A stretch of 64,000 nucleotides of DNA from JALZUE01 sp051251725 (GCA_051251725.1 JBPOFN010000014.1:1-64000), one strand, 5' to 3'; positions 9,279-17,852 are shown, numbered from the stretch's first letter. A program made the numbers and translations. The notes: generated from the sequence alone by a model not told the origin.

Positions 9279-10133
9279 ATGCTTAAGGAACAGATAATGA
9301 TATTAACGTTAACTAGTTTGGTGGTTTTACTTTTCACGACGATGGTTTTTATTAAACAAAAACGTCAGCGACACAAAAAGCAGACACAATTACAAGGTAT
9401 TACTTTGATTGGCCAACTCAAACAGCTAATTACTTTGGTGCAACAACATCGCGGTTTAACATCAGCTTGGTTAAGTGGTGATAGCAAAGTAAAAACTAAA
9501 TTGGTGGTATTGAAGCAGCAAATATCACAAGTCATCAAAAGTTTAGAAATCACCCAAGTACAACAAAATGAACGTTGGATTGCCTTTGTTGACCATTGGC
9601 CGCGGTTATTGCAATTTAACAACCTAACTTCTGTTGGCAATAGTTTCGATCAGCATACTATGATGATCCGTAATCTTGCATATTTATTAGAAGATACCGC
9701 AGAGCACTCATTTCTGACTGCAGAATATATTCCAGCCTTACCTAATGTTGGTTATGTATGGCGCGAGTTGGTATTAGCAACTGAAAATATTGGTCAATCA
9801 CGAGCCTTGGGAACCGGCGTCGCGGCCAAAAGTTTATGTTCTAGTGTCGATAAAGTCAGGCTGAATTTTCTCACCCAAACTATGACTAAGATCACCGAAC
9901 ATACTTTGCAGAATTTATCGTTTTTACCGGAAGAACAAAGTGTGCATCGACAATTAATTGCAAGTACCAGCGTTAAAATGAACCAGCTGATAACGACCAT
10001 CACTAATGATTTGGTCAATGCCAGTAAAGTCATTGTAGATAATGGCCTTTATTTTGAGTTAGCAACTGAAACCATGAAAGCAATGAATGACATTTTTGAC
10101 CATCAAATCAAGCAGCTAAACAATATAATTTAA
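9279..10133 (+). CDS. Membrane-anchored protein with nitrate/nitrite-sensor (NIT)-like domain
   Basis: A 284-residue protein with one N-terminal transmembrane helix (~7-25) and an all-helical remainder. The segment QLKQLITLVQQHRGLTSAWLSG resembles the first helix of NIT domains (PF08376), where a conserved ERG/HRG with following Leu/Ser packs in the sensor core. No output domain (MCP, kinase or cyclase) is present. It starts two bases after the stop of a chemotaxis receptor that lacks its own sensor, so I infer that the two proteins together make one receptor. Assignment to the NIT family is by pattern only, and the ligand could be something other than nitrate. Confidence 0.7.
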   Translation: MLKEQIMILTLTSLVVLLFTTMVFIKQKRQRHKKQTQLQGITLIGQLKQLITLVQQHRGLTSAWLSGDSKVKTKLVVLKQQISQVIKSLEITQVQQNERWIAFVDHWPRLLQFNNLTSVGNSFDQHTMMIRNLAYLLEDTAEHSFLTAEYIPALPNVGYVWRELVLATENIGQSRALGTGVAAKSLCSSVDKVRLNFLTQTMTKITEHTLQNLSFLPEEQSVHRQLIASTSVKMNQLITTITNDLVNASKVIVDNGLYFELATETMKAMNDIFDHQIKQLNNII

Positions 10134-10151
10134 AACACAACAGTGTGGCTT

Positions 10152-10185
10152 AAGTAAAGTTATGTATATAAACTTTACTTATTTG
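10152..10185 (+). terminator. Rho-independent-type terminator after the MCP/NIT pair
   Basis: AAGTAAAGTT (10152-10161) pairs perfectly with AACTTTACTT (10171-10180) and is followed by ATTTGTT. The stem is AT-rich. It separates the MCP/NIT pair from the sulfatase gene. Confidence 0.55.
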
Positions 10186-10237
10186 TTAATTGTCAATATT
10201 GTCAACAATTAAACTTGTAGTTGTTGAAGGTATTACT

Positions 10238-12085
10238 GTGATTAAACCTATTAGCGTTATTATGCTGATAACTTCGTTATTTAGCCCGCTAATAGCGGCG
10301 AAAACACCGCCTAATGCGGTAAAAAAACCTAATGTTATTGTTATTATCACCGATGACCAAGGTTATGGCGATATGTCGGTGCATGGCAATCCTTATTTAA
10401 CGACTAAAAATATAGATCAATTAGCCCATGACAGCGTGCGTTTAGATAATTTTCATGTCGATCCAACTTGTTCGCCGACACGTGCAGCATTGATGACCGG
10501 TCGCTATGCCACTAAAGTTGGCGTTTGGCTGACCTTTGGTGGTCGTAACCATTTGTACCGTGATGAAATTACGATGGCGGATGTTTTTCATCATAATAAC
10601 TATAAAACCGGCATTTTAGGTAAATGGCATTTAGGTGATAATTATCCGTTTCGGCCACAAGATCGCGGCTTTGATTATTCCTTTATTCATAAAGGTGGAG
10701 TCGCTGGCGAAACCCCTGATTATTGGGGTAATAACTACTTTAACGACACTTATTTTGAAAATGAACAGCCGGTAAAAACCCAAGGTTACAGCACCGACGT
10801 TTGGTTTAACAAAGCGGAAGCGTTTATTACCGAAAATCAAAAACAGCCTTTTTTCCTCTATCTTGCTACGAATACACCACATGGTCCTTTTAACGTTTTA
10901 GCAAAGTATATGCAGCCTTACCTTGAAGCTGGTGTTCCTGAAATGCGTGCCCGTTATTATGGCATGATTCAAAACATTGATGAGAATATTGCTAGATTAA
11001 GATCTACTTTAACTGACTTGAACATAGCAGATAATACCGTAATTTTATTTTTAACTGATAACGGGACAACGGCTGGTTTTGAAGGACCAAGCGATGGTTA
11101 TCCACGGTCAGGTTATAATGGCGGAATGCGCGGTCGAAAAACGTCAGCTTATGAAGGTGGTCACCGAGCTGCAGGCTTTTTATCATGGCCAAAAGGGCAG
11201 TTAAAACAAGGACAAGTTTTAACTAATTTAACCTCACATATCGATATGCTACCAACCTTTGTTGATTTATTAAATTTACAATTACCTAAACCATTAGCCT
11301 TTGACGGGATGAATTTAACACCACTTATTAAGCAAGCTACGCTTGAGCATGCACCAGCCATCAAAGAGATTAATAGCCGTACTATTGTTGTTCATAATCA
11401 GGCGCGCTTCGGTAAATCATTGGGAGATGGTTTACCGATCAAAGGTAAAGACTATTCAGTTATGACTAACCGTTGGCGTTTAGTCGGTGATGAGCTTTAT
11501 GATATTGTGCAAGATCCGGCGCAAAAGCGAGATATTGCCCAACAACATCCGCAAGTTGTTGCTAAATTACAACAATATTATCAAACATGGTGGCAAGACA
11601 TCACTCATAACGTTCGTAATGCACCAACCGTGATTAATACTAAACATCAAACACAAGTGTTGCTTTCCAGCCAAGCTTGGCATGGCGATAAAGTACCTTA
11701 TGACCAGCAACATGTGCGCAGTGGTTTTCAAGGGCGTGGGTTCTGGGATATTAATGTTGAAACCCCTGGCCATTATCAAATAACACTGAGTCGCTGGCCA
11801 AAAGAGTCTGGCTTAACATTTTCCGATAATTTCGAAAATATGAAAGTAGCAGGGCTTGATACCAACTTTAGGCTTTATAATTTACCAGCTAAGCCATTTA
11901 TCGTAAAAAAAGCAGCGTTAATTATTGATCAAAAACAATATCAGCAAACGGTCGCACCAACAGATAAAAGCATTACCTTTGAGGTATTTTTATCTCAAGG
12001 TGTTCATAACCTTGAAGGGATTTTTACTTCCCTGAACGGAGCAGAATACGGCGCTTATTATTTGTATTTATCGGCGAAAAAATAA
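10238..12085 (+). CDS. Secreted arylsulfatase, formylglycine type (family S1)
   Basis: A 615-residue type-I sulfatase (PF00884). The metal-binding start NVIVIITDDQGYGD and the formylglycine motif CSPTR with Cys78 are intact, as are GKWHLG and FLTDNG, so an active enzyme is expected after Cys-to-formylglycine conversion. I chose the GTG at 10238 because GAAGG lies seven bases upstream and a signal peptide (ISVIMLITSLFSPLIA) then begins directly. An upstream TTG at 10190 is less likely. After the catalytic domain (~res 30-450) a ~150-residue C-terminal region resembles the extra beta-rich domain of some S1 subfamilies. The substrate is unknown: sulfated algal glycans are likely in a marine host. 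No maturase gene is adjacent. Confidence 0.93.
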   Translation: MIKPISVIMLITSLFSPLIAAKTPPNAVKKPNVIVIITDDQGYGDMSVHGNPYLTTKNIDQLAHDSVRLDNFHVDPTCSPTRAALMTGRYATKVGVWLTFGGRNHLYRDEITMADVFHHNNYKTGILGKWHLGDNYPFRPQDRGFDYSFIHKGGVAGETPDYWGNNYFNDTYFENEQPVKTQGYSTDVWFNKAEAFITENQKQPFFLYLATNTPHGPFNVLAKYMQPYLEAGVPEMRARYYGMIQNIDENIARLRSTLTDLNIADNTVILFLTDNGTTAGFEGPSDGYPRSGYNGGMRGRKTSAYEGGHRAAGFLSWPKGQLKQGQVLTNLTSHIDMLPTFVDLLNLQLPKPLAFDGMNLTPLIKQATLEHAPAIKEINSRTIVVHNQARFGKSLGDGLPIKGKDYSVMTNRWRLVGDELYDIVQDPAQKRDIAQQHPQVVAKLQQYYQTWWQDITHNVRNAPTVINTKHQTQVLLSSQAWHGDKVPYDQQHVRSGFQGRGFWDINVETPGHYQITLSRWPKESGLTFSDNFENMKVAGLDTNFRLYNLPAKPFIVKKAALIIDQKQYQQTVAPTDKSITFEVFLSQGVHNLEGIFTSLNGAEYGAYYLYLSAKK

Positions 12086-12192
12086 CCCTGTATTGAGCTT
12101 CACAATGTTGAATAATGGCGCGGGTAGAATTTAATGTTATTAGCGCTGGTAAAGCACAGCGCTTTTGTCTAAAATCGCAACCTTGTAATGAT

Positions 12193-12267
12193 GCTCCCGT
12201 GGTGAAGTGGATCTCACGTGGACCTCCGGAGTCTAAGTCGCAGGTTCGATTCCTGCCGGGAGCGCCA
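12193..12267 (+). tRNA. tRNA-Arg (anticodon CCG)
   Basis: A complete cloverleaf can be drawn by hand. The acceptor stem is GCTCCCG/CGGGAGC with discriminator G and an encoded CCA (12265-12267). The D-arm is GTGA/TCAC. The anticodon stem is TGGAC/GTCTA around loop CTCCGGA, giving anticodon CCG, and the T-arm is GCAGG-TTCGATT-CCTGC. It reads CGG arginine codons. No integrase or attachment-site duplication is seen near it. Confidence 0.95.
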
Positions 12268-12531
12268 ATACATTCCTTCACGTTTTACCAATCTGTCGAT
12301 CTCTTTTTTTACAATAAAACGCCATCAAAAAAACCAATGAAAGCACTTGTCTGCAATGATTTTTAGGTTAAATTTCGGCTTCAATATACTGCGCATAATG
12401 CTCTGGGCAATAATCTTTAGTGATTAAGCGCAGTGTTGTAAAAGTAATTATCCGGCTCTGTTTTAACATCTTTTTTAATGCCATATTCGGTCAATAACCA
12501 AGTGACTGACTAAAAAGTTAATCAATATTAC

Positions 12532-12561
12532 TTGACACTTAGTTAGGTAACTAACTATTAT
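12532..12561 (+). promoter_or_regulatory. Sigma-70 promoter of the nitroreductase-MarR operon
   Basis: A consensus -35 TTGACA (12532-12537) and a -10 TATTAT (12556-12561) are separated by 18 bases. The first palindromic operator lies inside the spacer, so a bound repressor would block RNA polymerase. Transcription would start near 12568, inside the second operator. Confidence 0.65.
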
Positions 12562-12617
12562 GGTTAGGTGTCTAACTATTATGGTTAGGTGTCTAACTAT
12601 TATGGTTAGGTGTCTAA
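12543..12617. repeat. Four tandem TTAG-N4-CTAA operators with exact 21-bp spacing
   Basis: TTAGGTAACTAA at 12543-12554 is followed by three copies of TTAGGTGTCTAA at 12564, 12585 and 12606. Each start is exactly 21 bases after the last, two helical turns, which puts all four sites on one face of the DNA. TTAG-N4-CTAA matches the half-sites bound by SlyA/MarR-family dimers. The third gene of the downstream operon is a MarR-family regulator, so autoregulation is likely. The spacer sequence CTATTATGG is also repeated, so the array grew by tandem duplication of a 21-bp unit. Confidence 0.75.
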
Positions 12618-12635
12618 CTATATTTGAGTGAAAAG

Positions 12636-13775
12636 ATGAACAGACGGATGTTTTTAAAAACAAGCGGCGCAACCATTGCGGTTTCAGGAATAGCGGCAAG
12701 TACTTTTTGGTTTAATACTCGGACCCCAACCAAGGCGCTTGCACCATGGGATTTGGCGAGTACCAGCAGCTTTAATGATGTCCGATTAAATGCCCTCGCC
12801 TATGCGATATTAGCGCCGAATCCACATAACAGACAGCCATGGCAGGTCAGCTTAGTCAATAATAACAGCATTGATGTTTATTGTGACCTCAATAAATTAT
12901 TACCACATACCGACCCTTATAATCGTCAAATTGTTATTGGTCTTGGCTGTTTTATCGAGCTTTACCAAATGGCGGCTGCCAATTTAGGTTATCGCGCTGT
13001 AGTTGAAAGTTTTCCTGATGGTGAACCGCAGCCGGTGTTAGATAATCGGCGGATTGCTCGGATCACTTTACATCAAGATAAGATAATGACAGATCCGCTG
13101 TTTAATTATGTTTTTAGTCGTCGCTCAACCAAAGAGCCTTTTGATATTAACTTACCGGTAGCTTCTGCCACCTTAGCGGAATTAACCGAAAATAATCGCG
13201 CAGCTGGCACAGTTGAGACCGGTGAAGTGACAAAATTAAATCAGTTGATTTATCAGGGTATGGCAACCGAATTTCAAACCGCTCACACACTCAAAGAAAG
13301 TGCCGATTTAATGCGCTTGGGTAAAAGTGAAGTAGAAGCGAACCCTGATGGCATTGATATCACGGGAGCAGGAATGGAACTGTTAATAAAAGCGGGGATA
13401 TTATCAAGAGCCGCGCTCGCCGATCCTAATTCAGACATAACTAAAGACTATTTAAGCCGCGTAAAAAACTCGTTTAATACCTCAAAAGGCTATGTTTGGC
13501 TGTCTTCTGCAACCAATACTCGTGCTGAGCAATTACAGGCAGGGCGAGATTATGTGCGTTTAAATTTAAAAGCGACACAACTGGGTTTAGCGATGCAGCC
13601 GGTGAGCCAAACATTACAAGAATATCCTGAAATGACACATCTATATCAAGATATTCATCAGCAACTTGGGATTAACAGCCCAGAAAAATTACAAATGTTA
13701 GCGCGGGTTGGCTATTGTCCTGCGGTTACGCCCAGCCCAAGATGGCCATTAGCGTCAATTCTTGTGTCAGGCTAA
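12636..13775 (+). CDS. Acg-family FMN-binding nitroreductase-like protein with Tat signal
   Basis: A 379-residue protein. The N-terminus NRRMFLKTSG is a twin-arginine (RRxFLK) motif followed by a hydrophobic stretch, so the protein should be exported folded with its cofactor. The body matches the Acg-type nitroreductase superfamily: ILAPNPHNRQPWQV at the FMN phosphate site, a central SRRSTKEPF arginine motif and a C-terminal LGLAMQPVSQ. Such proteins have two half-sites in one chain, and many have an unknown reaction. ATG at 12636 fits the Tat signal; an upstream in-frame TTG at 12624 is not needed. First gene of an operon with a membrane protein and a MarR regulator, under the four-operator promoter. 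Confidence 0.88.
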   Translation: MNRRMFLKTSGATIAVSGIAASTFWFNTRTPTKALAPWDLASTSSFNDVRLNALAYAILAPNPHNRQPWQVSLVNNNSIDVYCDLNKLLPHTDPYNRQIVIGLGCFIELYQMAAANLGYRAVVESFPDGEPQPVLDNRRIARITLHQDKIMTDPLFNYVFSRRSTKEPFDINLPVASATLAELTENNRAAGTVETGEVTKLNQLIYQGMATEFQTAHTLKESADLMRLGKSEVEANPDGIDITGAGMELLIKAGILSRAALADPNSDITKDYLSRVKNSFNTSKGYVWLSSATNTRAEQLQAGRDYVRLNLKATQLGLAMQPVSQTLQEYPEMTHLYQDIHQQLGINSPEKLQMLARVGYCPAVTPSPRWPLASILVSG

Positions 13776-13808
13776 TTAGCGATTATTTTAATCATTGAGG
13801 AAAACAAA

Positions 13809-14261
13809 ATGTCAGAATATGAAATCGTTTATATGATGAGTGTCCATACCGATCGCATCTGGACCATTATGCAGTTTTGGGCCAGTATTTCATTTGGTTT
13901 GATGGTGGTTGCGTATATTGCGGCGGCTAAGTTAACCTTGCCAATGATCAGTATTTTAACTTTTTTATATATTGTTTTTTCACTGTTTATTCTTAATATG
14001 CTGAAAATCAACGGCGGTATTAGCGACGGTTATATTATCGACTTAAACAACTTATTGAATAGCCAAATTGCAATTAAACATGGTAGCCAAAATTTACTTG
14101 AGATGAACCGAAACAGTCACGGCTTTATCTTAATAATTACCGCCTTTATTGGAACTTTTATTAGTGCCTTATTTTTTCTCTGGTATTCTTACTGCATTAA
14201 TCGAAATAAACCCCAATCATATACGCAAAATAATGCCCAGGAACCTGTAGTTCAATCATGA
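13809..14261 (+). CDS. Membrane protein of unknown function in the nitroreductase-MarR operon
   Basis: A 150-residue protein with about three transmembrane helices: ~18-38, ~42-62 and, after a hydrophilic loop, ~105-127. A clear ribosome-binding site (GAGGAAAAC) precedes its ATG. Its stop codon overlaps the start of the MarR gene (ATGA at 14258-14261), which indicates translational coupling. It is not recognised. From its position it may be the membrane partner of the exported flavoprotein, for example an electron donor route or a transporter, but no haem- or quinone-binding residues stand out. Confidence 0.75.
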   Translation: MSEYEIVYMMSVHTDRIWTIMQFWASISFGLMVVAYIAAAKLTLPMISILTFLYIVFSLFILNMLKINGGISDGYIIDLNNLLNSQIAIKHGSQNLLEMNRNSHGFILIITAFIGTFISALFFLWYSYCINRNKPQSYTQNNAQEPVVQS

Positions 14262-14716
14262 GTAGTACTGACAACGACAAACATGACAATCCCATTTTTA
14301 ATTTTTTCAAAGAAATTAGTATTATTGAAAGTTTAGCGCGAAATCAAATGGAAAAGGTTTTGCCTGACGATATGCTGGCGTCACACTTTTCCGTGTTAAA
14401 CCGTTTAGCGAATGTTAATAAAAAAGAGAGTCCGGCTGAGCTTGCCAGTGCCTTTCAAGTCGCTCGGCCAAGTATGACCAATACCATTCAAAAACTGACT
14501 AAAAAAGCTTATGTCAGCGTTGAAACCGATCCTAACGATGGCCGCGGTAAGCTGGTAGTGATCACTGAACATGGGCGATTTATGCATGCTCAAGCGCTAC
14601 AGGCTCTAGCACAAAGCTTTGGCGCCATTGCCAAGAACTTAGGCGTTGAGGTTTTTAGTGAAAGCTTACCCGCGTTACAAAAAATCAGGACTTACATGGA
14701 TGAGAATAGAGATTAA
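14258..14716 (+). CDS. MarR-family transcriptional regulator
   Basis: A 152-residue winged-helix regulator. The helix-turn-helix (SPAELASAFQVARPSMTNTIQKL) and the wing with DPNDGRGKLVVITEHG (the DxRxK/R pattern of MarR proteins) are clear. N- and C-terminal helices for dimerisation flank them. It overlaps the membrane protein gene by four bases and is last in the operon whose promoter carries four TTAG-N4-CTAA palindromes, the type of site this family binds. I infer autorepression relieved by a small molecule or oxidant. It has no cysteine in its sequence, which argues against thiol sensing of the OhrR type. Confidence 0.92.
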   Translation: MSSTDNDKHDNPIFNFFKEISIIESLARNQMEKVLPDDMLASHFSVLNRLANVNKKESPAELASAFQVARPSMTNTIQKLTKKAYVSVETDPNDGRGKLVVITEHGRFMHAQALQALAQSFGAIAKNLGVEVFSESLPALQKIRTYMDENRD

Positions 14717-14798
14717 ATCCGGTGATTTGTTCGCCGCTTTCAGCTCCCGTTAATCTGTCTTGTTGCTGTTATAACTAATTATTATTAAAAGGATTTAT

Positions 14799-16004
14799 AT
14801 GCTGATTTATATTGTCGCCTTGGTCATTTATCTACTGAGTTTATTGGCGGGTATGGTTTGTTTATTTTTTAAAAAGTCTCGAGCCGTAGCTAAATATTTA
14901 TTATCAGGCCTCGGCGTTATTACCCTTGTTGTTTTGATCTGGCTCTTTATCTATCAGCAACCAATAACTTTTGAGCGTAATTATTTACAATCGCAAGTAA
15001 AGGTGACTGAACTAAAAGTTAAGCAGCAAAGTGAGCAGGCACAGGTTTATATCGGCGCTGCGCCTAGTAACTTAGCGCAAATGTTAACGCCGGCATTCAA
15101 ACAAACCTTTACTTCGGTTACCCCTGAAAACGCATTGAAATTAGGTGATTTGTTTAATATCGAAACGCTTGCATATGACTTTAGCGCAGCCGACGCGATA
15201 GTTGATGAAGCGCTTAATAATAATCTGCGTGTGCGCGGCCATGCACTGATCTTTGGCAAGTTATCTGATGTTTACAAAAAACCAGATCTAACACTATGGC
15301 TGAGCCAATTTCCCGCAGCTGATCGCAAAGCCCAATTACAAGCTTTAGTTGATCGCCATTTTGAACGGGTTTTAAACCATTATCGCGGTAAAATCACTGA
15401 ATGGGATGTGATCAATGAACCGCTTGAAATGTTCAGTAATGGCAGCTTAGAAGAAAATGTTTTTTATCGTCACCTTGGCGCTGAGTACATAGCCCAAGCC
15501 TTCATTAAAGCCAAAACCATCGACGCATCACTGACGCTTTATTTAAACGAGCAATTTTATAATTACACTGACCAACGTGCCGAAGCTTTTTATCAGCTCG
15601 TGGTAAATTTGTTAGCGCAAGGAGTGCCAATTGACGGTATTGGTTTGCAAGGCCATATGCTGTTTTATTTAGCCTCAGTAGCGGAAACCACTGACTATAT
15701 TAAACGTTTTACCGCCCTGGGCTTAAAGGTACAACTGACTGAATTTGAAGCACGGTTGCGACTATTTGAAAACGCTAATGATCCATATCAAGCACAAGGT
15801 GAATATTACCGTGCCATGCTTGCCGCTTGTTATGCGCTTGACGGATTTGACGGTATTACTTTTTGGGGCGTAAGTGATGATAAAAGCTGGTTAGATGAAA
15901 TGTCGTGGTTATTTCCTCTGCCAAATGAACCTTATTTATTAGACGCCAATCAAGCAGCAAAACCCGGCTTGATCTTGATCAGCGAATTACTAAAACGCAT
16001 GTAG
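14799..16004 (+). CDS. Membrane-anchored GH10-like glycosidase (xylanase family)
   Basis: A 401-residue protein with two transmembrane helices at ~3-24 and ~31-52, followed by a GH10 TIM barrel that would lie in the periplasm. The acid/base is Glu207 (WDVINEP) and the nucleophile Glu315 (LTEFEARL). FWGVSDDKSWL is the conserved strand-8 motif. Two normally strict motifs differ: GHxLVWH reads GHALIFG, and ENxMKWE reads ENALKLG. The -1 or -2 subsites may therefore differ from endo-xylanases. A good ribosome-binding site (AAAAGGATTTAT) precedes the ATG. No other xylan gene is nearby, so a role on short oligosaccharides in the periplasm or on another beta-glycan is possible. Confidence 0.85.
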   Translation: MLIYIVALVIYLLSLLAGMVCLFFKKSRAVAKYLLSGLGVITLVVLIWLFIYQQPITFERNYLQSQVKVTELKVKQQSEQAQVYIGAAPSNLAQMLTPAFKQTFTSVTPENALKLGDLFNIETLAYDFSAADAIVDEALNNNLRVRGHALIFGKLSDVYKKPDLTLWLSQFPAADRKAQLQALVDRHFERVLNHYRGKITEWDVINEPLEMFSNGSLEENVFYRHLGAEYIAQAFIKAKTIDASLTLYLNEQFYNYTDQRAEAFYQLVVNLLAQGVPIDGIGLQGHMLFYLASVAETTDYIKRFTALGLKVQLTEFEARLRLFENANDPYQAQGEYYRAMLAACYALDGFDGITFWGVSDDKSWLDEMSWLFPLPNEPYLLDANQAAKPGLILISELLKRM

Positions 16005-16009
16005 GGTAA

Positions 16010-16053
16010 GCCAACTGATGTACTTGTAAATATAGGCAAATGCATCAGTTGGC
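16010..16053 (+). terminator. Long-loop hairpin after the GH10 gene
   Basis: GCCAACTGATG (16010-16020) pairs perfectly with CATCAGTTGGC (16043-16053) across a 22-base loop. No T tract follows, so the hairpin may protect the mRNA end or give weak termination. Confidence 0.4.
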
Positions 16054-16317
16054 GGCGTTCCCATATTCCACCAAAGGCTAAATAATTTAGTTTATTGACG
16101 CGTTCACATAGCTATTTCAGACCTGAACATTCCCAAGCGAACAATTAATGTTTATTGCCCAAGATTATAAGCTACTATGTAATTAGCTTGTCGGTTTTGA
16201 GCATAGCGTATAATAATAGTGTTATCGGTGTATTCTAGCGGTAGAGCTTGACGGGGAATGCTTTCGATTTTTTCGATGTAATTTCATCTACACGACTTTT
16301 TACATAAGAGGCTAATA
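16054..16317. other. Intergenic region before the binding-protein gene
   Basis: AT-rich stretch without a convincing gene. A TATAAT at 16209-16214 could be a -10 element, but its best -35 (TTGTCG, 16188-16193) is only 15 bases away. A ribosome-binding site (AAGAGG) precedes the next ATG. Confidence 0.4.
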
Positions 16318-17166
16318 ATGAAACTGCTTTTTCACTTAGCTTTTATTAACTGTTTTACCGTCATCAGCATTGCTGGCTTATTGTTTGCTCGGTTATGTCT
16401 TGCCGCGGACGCGAATATTAATAGTGCAGTGCCGCAAGCGCCAATTACCGTCGCGTATTTAACCAGTGATCATTCTTATTTTCCTAAATTATTACAACTT
16501 GCCTTAGATAAAAGCATACCGGCTTATGGTCCTTATACCTTGATAGAAAAACCTTGGTTGGGTCCGAAAGAGCGAATGCGAAAATTATTAGCACAACAAA
16601 AGCATATCGATGTGATTTGGGGAACGTCTAGCCCAGCCCGAGAGCAACAATTAACAGCGATAAAAATAAACATATTAAAAGGACTGAATCAATACCGCTT
16701 GTTACTTATTCATCCTGAGACGCAAGCTAAATTTGATCATATTACCAGTCTTGAGCAGTTAAAATCTTACACCGGTATTGTCGGAGCCTATTGGCGTGAC
16801 ACCGAAATAATGAAACAGAATAACTTACCACTGGTCACTGCGCTGAACTATCAAAACACCGTCGCTATGTTCGCAAAAAAACGCGCGGATTATTTTCCCC
16901 GTGGTATTTATGAAGTTTGGAGTGAATTACAAAACGCCGAATTTTCAACATTTGTTTTGGAGCGAAATTTGATGTTGAAATATTCAGCGGGCTATTATTT
17001 TTTTGTCAATGAGCACAACCTCGAGCTAGCAAAACGGATAGAAAGCGGTCTTAAAATAGCGCAACAAGACGGTAGTTTTGACTTGTTATATTTCAGTTAC
17101 CCTGAATTTGCCAAAGGCTGGCAAGAAATGTCTAACAATAAACGTAAAATCATTTATTTACCCTAG
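16318..17166 (+). CDS. Periplasmic solute-binding-like protein (SBP family 3 type)
   Basis: A 282-residue protein with a signal peptide (~1-30, ending in LAADA) and the two-lobed pattern of extracellular solute-binding proteins, including RMRKLLAQQKHIDVIWGTSS, TSLEQLKSYTGIVGAYW and a C-terminal SGLKIAQQDGSF. The usual amino-acid-binding arginine/aspartate signature of HisJ-type proteins is not evident, so the ligand is open. No ABC transporter genes are adjacent, so it could be an orphan binding protein or a periplasmic input protein for a membrane sensor. It stands alone with its own ribosome-binding site. Confidence 0.8.
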   Translation: MKLLFHLAFINCFTVISIAGLLFARLCLAADANINSAVPQAPITVAYLTSDHSYFPKLLQLALDKSIPAYGPYTLIEKPWLGPKERMRKLLAQQKHIDVIWGTSSPAREQQLTAIKINILKGLNQYRLLLIHPETQAKFDHITSLEQLKSYTGIVGAYWRDTEIMKQNNLPLVTALNYQNTVAMFAKKRADYFPRGIYEVWSELQNAEFSTFVLERNLMLKYSAGYYFFVNEHNLELAKRIESGLKIAQQDGSFDLLYFSYPEFAKGWQEMSNNKRKIIYLP

Positions 17167-17324
17167 CTCAAAGGAATGCTTTTAAGTACTATCACAAGAC
17201 TAAAAATATGGTGATGTACTGGTTATCAACACTTTCTTAAATACTATTTAATACCAATCCATCTAAAAAATTCTCGCTAAGCGATCACTTTCTTAGACGC
17301 AATGCTATAAAGCAGGAGCAGCTT

Positions 17325-17828
17325 ATGTTTAATTTTTGCCCGCAATGTAAAACAGACAATTTATTATTTGTGAATAAACATTATTGGACCTGCAAACAGT
17401 GTGAATTTGTCTACTTTCATAATACTGCCGCCGCTGTTGCTGGCATTATTGAATGTAATAACCAAATTTTGCTAACCGTAAGAGCCAAAGAGCCAGGCAA
17501 AGGGCTGTACGACTTGCCTGGTGGTTTTGTTGATCCAAAAGAATCATTAGAGCAAGCGCTAAGTCGAGAGCTGCAAGAAGAATTACAGCTCGATATACAA
17601 ACTAATCAGTGGCAATATTTTATGTCACAGCCAAACACCTACGAATATAAAGACATTACTTATAACACTCAAGATTGTGTTTTTACCTGTCGCCTAGCAT
17701 CAGTGGTGGAATTAAAATTAGAAAAGAGTGAAATATTACAGGCACAGTGGTTCGATAAAGATAAAATACCGTTTGAAGATATGGCGTTTGAATCACTGCG
17801 GCAGGCTCTTGAGGCTTATGTAAAATAA
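17325..17828 (+). CDS. NUDIX hydrolase with N-terminal zinc ribbon
   Basis: A 167-residue protein. Residues 5-27 hold a CPQC...CKQC zinc-ribbon knuckle pair like that of NudC-type enzymes. The Nudix box is complete (G-x5-E-x7-RELQEELQL), so it should hydrolyse a nucleoside-diphosphate-linked substrate with Mg2+. It is shorter than NudC (~260 residues) and lacks the C-terminal NudC signature, so NADH pyrophosphatase activity should not be assumed. The ribosome-binding site GCAGGAGCAGCTT precedes the ATG. A terminator follows directly. Confidence 0.93.
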   Translation: MFNFCPQCKTDNLLFVNKHYWTCKQCEFVYFHNTAAAVAGIIECNNQILLTVRAKEPGKGLYDLPGGFVDPKESLEQALSRELQEELQLDIQTNQWQYFMSQPNTYEYKDITYNTQDCVFTCRLASVVELKLEKSEILQAQWFDKDKIPFEDMAFESLRQALEAYVK

Positions 17829-17829
17829 A

Positions 17830-17852
17830 GGCCACGGTTAATATGGCCTTTT
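17830..17852 (+). terminator. Rho-independent terminator of the NUDIX gene
   Basis: GGCCA (17830-17834) pairs with TGGCC (17844-17848) and is followed by TTTT. It is a short stem placed immediately after the stop codon. Confidence 0.6.

Noticed and set aside
12024..12366. Open frames on both strands across the tRNA-Arg
   Set aside because: They arise from reading the tRNA gene; the minus frame gives the well-known spurious GRNRTCDLDSG-type peptide.
12543..12617. CRISPR-like array
   Set aside because: Units are 21 bp with identical spacers and palindromic centres in a promoter; there are no unique spacers and no cas genes.
12475..12699. Minus-strand frame with repeated RHLTIIV units
   Set aside because: It is only the translation of the 21-bp operator repeats and has no ribosome-binding site.
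12193..14716. Genomic island integrated at tRNA-Arg
   Set aside because: No integrase and no duplicated tRNA 3' end were found downstream.
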